DNA from: RUG563 sp964549135
GTDB taxonomy: Bacteria > Bacillota > Clostridia > Christensenellales > Aristaeellaceae
Reading direction: 5' to 3'
Assembly: GCA_964549135.1 (NCBI GenBank)
Contig: CAZJUJ010000046.1
Coordinates: 1-22,564 of the forward strand
Length of the DNA: 22,564 bases
Shown here piece after piece: positions 13,230 to 19,892 of the stretch. The notes beneath the pieces were generated by a model. It did no database searches, had not been told where the DNA came from, and saw nothing but the letters and a program-made list of their open reading frames with translations. The translations under genes and the position numbers were made by a program. The number at the start of each line of letters is the position of its first letter. The stretch's first letter is position 1.

Positions 13230-14895
13230 TGGAAATGGACTCCTTCAGCTTGGCCAGGGCAATTTTTGTTTCGGCGGCGGTTTCGCCCAGCAGCGAGGCA
13301 ATTTCCTGCACGATCCGCATCTGCTTATCCACCACCTTATCGGCCACCTCGATGGTCTTGCGGCTGATGCTTTCCTTCTTTTCCCGCTGGGTTTCCTCAT
13401 CGGTGATATCGCGCATAATGCCAATCAGCAGGCGGGAATCCCGATCGTATACCACGCTCTGCTCCACATAGCGCTTGTATTCCGCCAGATAGACCCGCTG
13501 ATCCCGCACATCCTTGCCGCTGGAAAGCACCTGCAGGAAAACGGTGGGATCCAGAATGCGGATCACCTGATCCCCCAGAATATCCGAGGCGGAGCGGATA
13601 TTCATGATTTTCCGGGCGGCGGTATTGATCTGCTGCACCTCCAGCTTTTCATTCAGCACGATCAGGCCGTTGGGCGTATTTTCCACGATGGTATCCGAAA
13701 AGCTTTCGGCCTTATCCTTGAGGAAGGGCAGGCACATGGAAATTTCCGCCTTGCCCTGGCAGATGGCAATGGCCTTCTCCCGGCAGGTATTATAGCCGCA
13801 GGAGCCGCAGTTCAGCTCCTGGGAGGGCTTGAATTTGCCCATCTGGCGCAGGATGGTCTGGATTTCCGTTTCGGTGGGCTGGGGCAGATGATGCTCGATA
13901 TAGCTGAAATTCTTTTTCATTTCCACCGGCCGGGGCTGATCCACCTCAAAATCCTGGTTGCCTGCGAAATTGGCCACCGCCATATAATCCTTTACCGGTG
14001 AGCGATGGTATTTTTCCATCACCGGGCCGCCCACGCAGCTGCCCGTACAGGCGGACATTTCAATAAAGCAATGATGGATTTTTCCGCTTTCAATATCCTT
14101 CAGCGCCGCGATGCAGTTTTCCACCCCATCCAGGGCAAGATAGGTATAGCCCGGGGCGTTCTGCGCCATGGTTTTGAGGATGCCGCCGGTGGTGGGGAAG
14201 AAGCGGGCCCGGCTGCATTCCTCTTTTTCCGTGGCCTGGGTCAGCGTGATATTTTCCTCATGGAGCCAGTTGGTCAGCTCCTCATAGGTAAGCACGGCAT
14301 CCACGATGCCCTCATAATATTCGGCCTCATCCTTCTTGGCTACGCACGGGCCGATAAAAACGGTCTTGGCCCCCGGGAAGCGCTTTTTAATATCCCGGCA
14401 GTGGGCCTGCATGGGCGAAACCACATCCGCCAGATATTCCAGGGCGGCGGGGAAATATTTCTGGATCAGCAGATTGACGGAATGGCAGCAGGAGGTGATG
14501 ATAATATCCCGTTCCTCCTCCTTAAGCAGCCGCTCATATTCGGTTTTTACCATGGTGGCCCCCAGGGCGGTTTCCTCCACCTCATAGAAGCCCAGCTGCT
14601 TGAGCGCCCTGCGCATTTCGCCGATGCCCACGCCATCATAATTGGCGATAAAGGAGGGAGCCAGGCTGACGATCACAGGCGCGCCGGATTGCAGCAGCAC
14701 CTTGACCTTTTCCGTTTCGTTGACGATCTGCTTGGCGTTCTGGGGGCAGACCACAAAGCATTGGCCGCAGAGAATGCATTCATTATTGATGATATGCGCC
14801 TGATTGCCGGAAAAGCGAATGGCCTTTACGGGGCAATGCCGGATGCATTTATAGCAGTTTTTGCAGTTCGATTTTTTGAGGGTCAGACAATTCAT
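13222..14895 (-). CDS. Sensory [FeFe]-hydrogenase with PAS domain
   Basis: This 557-aa protein has the layout of putative H2- or redox-sensing hydrogenases. Two N-terminal [4Fe-4S] motifs (CKNCYKCIRHC, 11-21; CILCGQCFVVC, 40-50) are followed by an H-cluster-type domain: TSCCHS (134-139), IGPCVAKKDE (181-190) and EMSACTGSCVGG (279-290). A further cysteine cluster follows (C363, C366, C371, C379, C388), then a PAS domain at about 400-500 starting near ENTPNGLIVLNE, and a C-terminal helix of 50 residues, probably coiled coil. The catalytic motifs deviate from enzyme-type sequences (TSCCH for TSCCP, GSC for GGC), as in sensory relatives. There is no kinase domain, so output presumably goes to the adjacent phosphatase. 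GGAAAGGAAG precedes the start, overlapping the upstream stop. Confidence 0.87.
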   Translation of the reverse strand: MNCLTLKKSNCKNCYKCIRHCPVKAIRFSGNQAHIINNECILCGQCFVVCPQNAKQIVNETEKVKVLLQSGAPVIVSLAPSFIANYDGVGIGEMRRALKQLGFYEVEETALGATMVKTEYERLLKEEERDIIITSCCHSVNLLIQKYFPAALEYLADVVSPMQAHCRDIKKRFPGAKTVFIGPCVAKKDEAEYYEGIVDAVLTYEELTNWLHEENITLTQATEKEECSRARFFPTTGGILKTMAQNAPGYTYLALDGVENCIAALKDIESGKIHHCFIEMSACTGSCVGGPVMEKYHRSPVKDYMAVANFAGNQDFEVDQPRPVEMKKNFSYIEHHLPQPTETEIQTILRQMGKFKPSQELNCGSCGYNTCREKAIAICQGKAEISMCLPFLKDKAESFSDTIVENTPNGLIVLNEKLEVQQINTAARKIMNIRSASDILGDQVIRILDPTVFLQVLSSGKDVRDQRVYLAEYKRYVEQSVVYDRDSRLLIGIMRDITDEETQREKKESISRKTIEVADKVVDKQMRIVQEIASLLGETAAETKIALAKLKESISNE

Positions 14896-14901
14896 GGCCC
14901 G

Positions 14902-15162
14902 TTACTTCCTTTCCTCTTCCAGCCTGGAAAGCACATGCTCCGCAAAAAAATCCCTGAAGCTTTCTTTGGTTACGCCAACGTAAATATCATCATCCACCTG
15001 TACGGTGACGCCGATGCGGTTGCACTTGCCGATGCAGAAGCTCCCGGCAAGTGTAACCTCATCCTCCAAATGATTCTCTTCAACGGCTTTCTGGAACAGC
15101 GCCACGATTTCGGGTGAGCCCTTGATATGGCAGGAGCTGCCCACGCAAACCTGAATGATCAT
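14902..15162 (-). CDS. [2Fe-2S] thioredoxin-fold ferredoxin (second of pair)
   Basis: The 86-aa protein is of the NuoE/HydC-like thioredoxin-fold [2Fe-2S] type. Two cysteines occur in VCVGSSCHIKG (spaced C-x4-C, residues 6 and 11) and two in FCIGKC (C-x3-C). In hydrogenase complexes these domains pass electrons between NADH dehydrogenase-like and hydrogenase subunits, but no NuoF-like partner is in the window. It starts 7 nt after its neighbour and homologue, and its stop overlaps the ribosome binding site of the sensory hydrogenase. Its role is probably electron transfer to, or signalling with, that protein. This is inferred from position. Confidence 0.85.
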   Translation of the reverse strand: MIIQVCVGSSCHIKGSPEIVALFQKAVEENHLEDEVTLAGSFCIGKCNRIGVTVQVDDDIYVGVTKESFRDFFAEHVLSRLEEERK

Positions 15163-15169
15163 TTTTTTC

Positions 15170-15409
15170 TTATACCTTTTCCTTCACGTTTTTCTCAAAG
15201 AAATCATGGACGGATTCCGGGGTGACGGAGAAGAATTCTCCGTCCACCGTAACGCAGACGCCCTGCTGGCATTTGCCCATGCAGAAGGTGCCGCCCAGTT
15301 CCACCCGGTCGCCCAGATGATGCTCCGCAATCAGATACTGCAGCTGCTCCACCACCTGGCGGGAGCCCTTGATATGGCAGGAACTGCCGATACAAACCGT
15401 AATTTTCAT
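15170..15409 (-). CDS. [2Fe-2S] thioredoxin-fold ferredoxin (first of pair)
   Basis: The 79-aa protein is a close relative of the following gene product. It has VCIGSSCHIKGS at the N-terminus (C6, C11) and FCMGKC about 30 residues later, the four cysteines expected to bind a [2Fe-2S] cluster. The two proteins share the CxGSSCHIKGS start and the same length, so they look like a tandem duplication that has diverged. It lies 13 nt after the kinase-fold gene, and GGGGGAAA precedes its ATG. No signal peptide or membrane segment is seen. Confidence 0.85.
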   Translation of the reverse strand: MKITVCIGSSCHIKGSRQVVEQLQYLIAEHHLGDRVELGGTFCMGKCQQGVCVTVDGEFFSVTPESVHDFFEKNVKEKV

Positions 15410-15422
15410 GCTTGTTTCCCCC

Positions 15423-16172
15423 TTATTCGTAATCTACCACGGTGGCCCAGGAGAGCAGGAATTCCCGCTCCTTTTCATTGCCCTTGACCGATTGGGAGGC
15501 CGCCACGATGGGCATCCACTTCTGTACATAGTGCTTGTCGGTCTTGCTCTTTTCGCAGAAGAGCGACAGATACTTTTTCGCGCCGTCAATATCGCCATGC
15601 AGCCAGAAGAGCAGATAGGTGCGGGCGGCATCGGCGGATGCATTGCCCTGGGTGGCATGGGACCAATCCAGGATGTAGGGGGTGCCATCCTCGGCGATGA
15701 TGACGTTGGAGGGGTTGAAATCCCCATGGCATACCTTATTATGCTTGGGCATGCCCTCCAGACGGGTATGCAGATCATAGCGGGTGGTGGCATCCAGATC
15801 GGATTGGCTGATCTTGCGGTTCATTTTATCCTTGAGCTTGGTGAGCAGCGGGCAGGTTTTGCTCTGCACGGCAAGCTGCAAATCCACCAGCAATTCCAGA
15901 TATTCATCCTTCTTATCCTCGTTTTCAACCATCAGCTGGGCCAGGGTCTTGCCCTTAATGTATTCGGATACGATGGCCCATTTGCCCTCCACCACGGTAA
16001 CCTCCAGCACCTTGGGGATATTCAGGCCGGTTTCCTCGATGCGCGCCTGATTGAGGGCCTCATTCAGCACATCCGCCTTGGAATAATCGGCGTTGAATAC
16101 CTTGACGCATTTATCGACGTCACGGTAGATGGTCTTGTTGTTGCGCACTGCGATGACACGATCCAGCTTCAT
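15423..16172 (-). CDS. APH/choline-kinase-fold phosphotransferase
   Basis: This 249-aa protein has the aminoglycoside-phosphotransferase-type kinase fold. The catalytic loop is CHGDFNPSNVI near residue 148, and the metal-binding motif is ILDWSHA near residue 168. An N-lobe Lys region (CVKVFNADYSKA) and a hinge (IVSEYIKGKTLAQL) precede these. A drug-resistance role is unlikely given its place inside a fermentation and hydrogenase operon. GGAGGAAG precedes the ATG, 23 nt after adhE. The substrate is unknown, and it could be a protein or a small molecule. Its company with a PP2C phosphatase raises the idea of a kinase/phosphatase pair. Confidence 0.8.
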   Translation of the reverse strand: MKLDRVIAVRNNKTIYRDVDKCVKVFNADYSKADVLNEALNQARIEETGLNIPKVLEVTVVEGKWAIVSEYIKGKTLAQLMVENEDKKDEYLELLVDLQLAVQSKTCPLLTKLKDKMNRKISQSDLDATTRYDLHTRLEGMPKHNKVCHGDFNPSNVIIAEDGTPYILDWSHATQGNASADAARTYLLFWLHGDIDGAKKYLSLFCEKSKTDKHYVQKWMPIVAASQSVKGNEKEREFLLSWATVVDYE

Positions 16173-16195
16173 CTTTTCTTCCTCCTTCTATATTC

Positions 16196-18898
16196 TCAGG
16201 CTTTGCGGCCCTTGCTGTACAGAGCGCGGATTTCATCCGTCTTGGCGCATTCCAGGGCATCCTCCATGCAGGGCATCTTTTGTTCCGTGAAATGCTTTCC
16301 GTAATAGGCGTTTAAATACATCTGCTTGATTTCGCTCATCAGGGGATAGCGGGGATTGGCGCCGGTGCATTGATCGTCAAAGGCCTGCTCCACCATTTCA
16401 TCCAATTGATTCAGGAAGGTCTCTTCGTCGATGCTGTAATCCCGGATGGTCGCCTTGATGCCCACCCTGGCCTTGAGCTGGTTGATGGCGGCAATCAGGC
16501 CCTCCAGCTTTTCCTCATCGCTGCTGCCCTGAATGCCCAGATAATCGGCGATTTCGGCATAGCGGGAAAGGGTGTGGGGATGATCATACTGGGAGAAGGT
16601 GCCCATCTTGGCGGGAGCCTCGGCGGAATTGAAGCGCAGCACCTCTTCGATCATCAGCGCGTTGGCCACGCCATGGGGCAGATGATGGAATGCGCCCAGC
16701 TTATGCGCCATGGAATGGCACACGCCCAGGAAGGCATTGGCGAAGGCCATGCCGGCCATGGTGGCGGCGTTGGCCATCTTTTCCCGGGCTTCCACATCGG
16801 TCTGGCCGTTTTCATAGGCCCGGGGCAGATAGGTGAAGATGGTTTTGAGGGCCTTGAGGGCCAGACCATCGGTGTAATCGGTGGCCAGCATGGCGGCATA
16901 GGCCTCCAGCGCGTGGGTGACGGCGTCGATGCCCGAGGCGGCGGTCAGCCCCTTGGGGGCAGACATATGGAAATCCGTATCGATAATGGCCATGTTGGGC
17001 AGCAGCTCATAATCGGCCAGGGGATATTTTACGCCGGTGGATTCATCGGTAATCACGGCGAAGGGGGTCACCTCAGAGCCGGTACCGGCGGAGGTGGGGA
17101 TGGCGATGAAATAGGCCTTTTCGCCCATCCGGGGGAAGGCATAGACGCGCTTGCGGATATCGATGAAGCGCATGGCCATATCCATGAAATCGGCCTCGGG
17201 ATGCTCATACATCACCCACATGATTTTCGCCGCGTCCATGGCGGAGCCGCCGCCCAGGGCAATGATGGTATCGGGCTTGAAGGCGGCCATCTGGGCCGCG
17301 CCCTCCTTGGCGCAGGCCAGGGTGGGATCGGGGGCGACATTGAAGAAGCAGGTGTGAGCGATGCCCATTTCATCCAGCTTATCGGTGATGGGCCTGGTAT
17401 AGCCATGCTCATAGAGGAAGGTATCGGTCACGATGAAGGCGCGCTTTTTGCCCATAACGGTCTTCAGTTCATCCAGGGCGACGGGCAGGCAGCCCTTCTT
17501 GATATAAATCTTCTGAGGGGCACGGAACCACAGCATATTTTCCCTTCTTTCCGCCACCGTTTTGATATTGATCAGATGCTTGACGCCCACGTTTTCGGAG
17601 ACCGAATTGCCGCCCCAGGAGCCGCAGCCCAAAGTCAGGGAGGGGGCCAGCTTGAAATTATACAGATCGCCGATGCCGCCGTGGGAGGAGGGGGTATTGA
17701 CCAGAATGCGGCAGGTCTTCATCCGGTCGGCAAACTGCTGAAGCTTTTCCTGCTGGGTGGTTTCATTGAGATAAATGGAGGAGGTATGGCCATAGCCGCC
17801 GTCCGCCACCAGCCGCTCGGCCTTGGCCAGGGCATCCTCAAAGCTGGCGGCCTTATACATGGCCAGCACGGGGGAGAGCTTTTCATGGGCGAATTCCTCG
17901 CTCATTTCCACGCTTTCCACTTCGCCGATGAGGATCTTGGTGCCTTCGGGCACATTCACATGCGCCAGTTCGGCAATCCGGGCCGCCCGCTGGCCCACGA
18001 TTCTGGCGTTGAGCGCGCCGTTGATCACGATGGTCTTGCGCACCCGCTCGGTCTCCTCGGGATTGAGGAAATAGCAGCCGCGATTGGCAAATTCGGCCTT
18101 CACGCCCTCATAAATGCTCTCCATCACGATGACGGATTGCTCGGAGGCGCAGATCATGCCATTGTCAAAGGTCTTGGAATGAATGATGGAATTGACCGCC
18201 AGCAGCACATCGGCGCTGTCATCGATGATGGCGGGGGTGTTGCCCGCGCCCACGCCCAGGGCGGGCTTGCCGCTGGAGTAGGCGGCCTTGACCATGCCGG
18301 GGCCGCCGGTGGCCAGGATAATATCCGCTTCCTTCATTACGGTGTTGGTCATTTCCAGAGAGGGCACATCGATCCAATCGATCACGCCATCGGGGGCGCC
18401 GGCGGCCACCGCGGCCTCCCGGATCATTTTCGCGGCGGCGAGGGGGCAATTCTGGGCCCGGGGATGGGGGGAAATGAGGATGGCGTTGGGGGTCTTCCGC
18501 GCCAGGAGGCATTTGAAAATGGCGGTGGTGGTGGGGTTGGTGGTGGGGATCACGGCGGCGATGACGCCGATGGGCTCGGCCACCTTCTTGATGCCAAAGG
18601 CCTTGTCTTCCTCAATAATACCACAGGTTTTGGTGTTTTTGTAGGCATTGTAAATATATTCGGCGGCGTAATGATTCTTAATCACCTTATCTTCAACGAC
18701 GCCCATGCCGGTTTCCTGCACGGCCATTTTGGCCAGGGGGATGCGGGCCTTATCGGCGGCAGATGCGGCGGCCAGGAAAATACGATCCACCTGCTCCTGG
18801 GTATAGGAAGCGAAAATGCGCTGCGCCTTTCTGGTGCGCTCGATGGCCTCCTGCAGTTTTTCCACGCTGTCCACGATTTGGTACGCCTTGGTTTCCAT
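16196..18898 (-). CDS. adhE: Bifunctional acetaldehyde-CoA / alcohol dehydrogenase
   Basis: AdhE reduces acetyl-CoA to acetaldehyde and then ethanol with two NADH, regenerating NAD+ in fermentation. The 900-aa protein has the usual size and two-domain order. Residues 1 to about 440 form the CoA-acylating aldehyde dehydrogenase (IPTTNPTTTAIFK; catalytic C250 in FDNGMICASEQ). After a linker, an iron-dependent alcohol dehydrogenase runs from about 455 to the end: GGGSAMDAAK, PTSAGTGSEVTPFAV, and the iron-ligand region DAVTHALEAY with CHSMAHKLGAFHHLPHG. Family members assemble into spirosomes. GAGGAGG precedes the start, 12 nt after rex, so the gene is likely under direct Rex autoregulated control. 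Confidence 0.96.
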   Translation of the reverse strand: METKAYQIVDSVEKLQEAIERTRKAQRIFASYTQEQVDRIFLAAASAADKARIPLAKMAVQETGMGVVEDKVIKNHYAAEYIYNAYKNTKTCGIIEEDKAFGIKKVAEPIGVIAAVIPTTNPTTTAIFKCLLARKTPNAILISPHPRAQNCPLAAAKMIREAAVAAGAPDGVIDWIDVPSLEMTNTVMKEADIILATGGPGMVKAAYSSGKPALGVGAGNTPAIIDDSADVLLAVNSIIHSKTFDNGMICASEQSVIVMESIYEGVKAEFANRGCYFLNPEETERVRKTIVINGALNARIVGQRAARIAELAHVNVPEGTKILIGEVESVEMSEEFAHEKLSPVLAMYKAASFEDALAKAERLVADGGYGHTSSIYLNETTQQEKLQQFADRMKTCRILVNTPSSHGGIGDLYNFKLAPSLTLGCGSWGGNSVSENVGVKHLINIKTVAERRENMLWFRAPQKIYIKKGCLPVALDELKTVMGKKRAFIVTDTFLYEHGYTRPITDKLDEMGIAHTCFFNVAPDPTLACAKEGAAQMAAFKPDTIIALGGGSAMDAAKIMWVMYEHPEADFMDMAMRFIDIRKRVYAFPRMGEKAYFIAIPTSAGTGSEVTPFAVITDESTGVKYPLADYELLPNMAIIDTDFHMSAPKGLTAASGIDAVTHALEAYAAMLATDYTDGLALKALKTIFTYLPRAYENGQTDVEAREKMANAATMAGMAFANAFLGVCHSMAHKLGAFHHLPHGVANALMIEEVLRFNSAEAPAKMGTFSQYDHPHTLSRYAEIADYLGIQGSSDEEKLEGLIAAINQLKARVGIKATIRDYSIDEETFLNQLDEMVEQAFDDQCTGANPRYPLMSEIKQMYLNAYYGKHFTEQKMPCMEDALECAKTDEIRALYSKGRKA

Positions 18899-18910
18899 TT
18901 TTTATCCTCC

Positions 18911-19537
18911 TCACATTGCATTGCATAATTGGTGATTCAGGTGTGCCAGGGAGAGAGCCAGGTTTTCCTGCTTCAGCAGAATGCCGGGGGGCAATTCCAG
19001 CTTGCAGGGGGCGAAATTCCAGATGGCCTCAATGCCGCTTCGGATCATCTGATCGCATACCTCCTGGGCGGAGCCGCGGCCCACAGTGATGATGCCGATC
19101 TGGATATGATGGCTTTGGCAGAAGGCGGCAAACTGGCCCATGGGCAGAATCTCCACGGCATGCCGATCCCGGATGATCCGATCATTGCGGTCAAAGGCCG
19201 CCGCGATCCTGACCCCGTAATCCTCAAAGGCGGCATAATCCAGCAGCGCCCTGCCCAGCTTTCCCGTGCCTACCAGCACGGCGGCGGTGAGATGGCTGGC
19301 CCCCAGGCTCTCCTCCAGCCGACGGATCAAATCCGCCGTGGAAAAGCCGATCCGGGGCCGCCCCTGACCGCCCACGAAGCCCAGATCCTTTCTTACCTGC
19401 ACTTCGCCCAGGCCCAGCTGGCGGGCAATGGCGGGGGCGGAAATGCAGGGCGTTTTTTCCGGGGAAAGCCCTTTGAGAAATTCCAGATAATCCGGCAGCC
19501 GCCCCAGCGTCGCCTTGGGAATGGCGCTTCTTTCCAT
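18911..19537 (-). CDS. rex: Redox-sensing transcriptional repressor Rex
   Basis: Rex binds NADH and NAD+ and represses fermentation genes when NADH is low. The 208-aa protein has an N-terminal winged helix (residues about 5-80, with TLGRLPDYLEFL, ISAPAIARQLGLGEVQVRKDL and GRPRIGF) and a Rossmann domain with VGTGKLGRALLDY. The C-terminal helix expected to swap between subunits ends the protein. The start at 19537 is supported by AGGAGG 7 nt upstream. An in-frame ATG at 19573 coincides with the -10 region and is rejected. It is the first gene of an operon whose second gene is adhE, a classic Rex target. Confidence 0.95.
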   Translation of the reverse strand: MERSAIPKATLGRLPDYLEFLKGLSPEKTPCISAPAIARQLGLGEVQVRKDLGFVGGQGRPRIGFSTADLIRRLEESLGASHLTAAVLVGTGKLGRALLDYAAFEDYGVRIAAAFDRNDRIIRDRHAVEILPMGQFAAFCQSHHIQIGIITVGRGSAQEVCDQMIRSGIEAIWNFAPCKLELPPGILLKQENLALSLAHLNHQLCNAM

Positions 19538-19571
19538 TGCCTTGCCTCCTTCCTTTCCCGGGTACGGGCTC

Positions 19572-19600
19572 ATTGTATCAGAAGAAAACGCGCCTGGGAA
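19572..19600 (-). promoter_or_regulatory. Promoter of the rex-adhE-hydrogenase operon
   Basis: On the minus strand a -10 TACAAT (19577-19572) is preceded by TGA (extended -10). A -35-like TTCCCA (19600-19595) lies 17 bp further upstream. Transcription would start near 19565, giving a leader of about 28 nt. I see no canonical Rex operator (TTGTTAA-type inverted repeat) overlapping it. Confidence 0.6.
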
Positions 19601-19612
19601 TTATGAAAAGGT

Positions 19613-19654
19613 TCAATCGGTATTATCAATATCGATAAGGAACGGAACGATTGA
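19613..19654. promoter_or_regulatory. Nested palindrome upstream of rex
   Basis: TTATCAATATCGATAA (19623-19638) is palindromic except for one position pair, and it lies within an outer 7-bp inverted repeat TCAATCG/CGATTGA (19613-19619 with 19648-19654). Its centre is about 65 bp upstream of the predicted rex start site, a place where activators often bind. It could be an operator for an unidentified regulator. It lacks a U-tract in either direction, so a terminator role is less likely. Confidence 0.4.
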
Positions 19655-19691
19655 GGGAATGTGGGGGAAATCCGTCCAAAAACCCCTGAAA

Positions 19692-19750
19692 CCACATCAA
19701 AAATCCCCCGGAAAACATTTGCAGCCACATCAAAAAATCCCCCGGAAAAC
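19692..19750. repeat. Short direct repeat between cas3 and rex
   Basis: A 25/26-bp sequence (CCACATCAAAAATCCCCCGG plus AAAAC) occurs at 19692-19716 and again, with one extra A, at 19725-19750. The period is about 33 bp. It lies in the 320-bp gap between cas3 and rex, which otherwise contains no convincing gene. It is not a CRISPR array: there are only two copies and the spacer is 8 nt. Confidence 0.7.
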
Positions 19751-19892
19751 GCCCATCCGGACGCTTTCGGGGGGAAAGAAATCCCAGCAGGGAATATGGC
19801 GGGAAGGCAGTGCCCTTTTTGTTCCGGCCCTCCGCGCGCTTGACCAAAGGAAACGCAACCATAAGCCGCCGATGACTCCCCAGCCCCGGCGC

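Noticed and set aside
10651..15117. Long plus-strand frames opposite the hydrogenase and phosphatase genes (10651-12018, 12168-13220, 14005-15117)
   Set aside because: All are antisense to genes with clear cysteine motifs, are rich in Gly, Ala and His, and lack start signals.
16370..18928. An 852-codon open frame on the plus strand
   Set aside because: It lies exactly antisense to adhE, has a Gly/His-rich composition typical of a GC-rich shadow frame, shows no ribosome binding site and matches no family.
19623..19638. The palindrome as a Rex operator
   Set aside because: It does not match the known Rex consensus (TTGTTAA or TTGTGAA half sites) and lies about 65 bp upstream of the start site, an odd place for a repressor. 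It is kept only as an unassigned operator.
19692..19750. CRISPR array remnant near cas3
   Set aside because: Only two repeats with an 8-nt interval are present. The repeat is not palindromic and nothing like 30-40-nt spacers is seen.
19626..19862. A 78-codon minus-strand frame between cas3 and rex
   Set aside because: It has no ribosome binding site. Its FLMW-containing repeats merely translate the DNA direct repeat, and it overlaps the palindromes upstream of rex.
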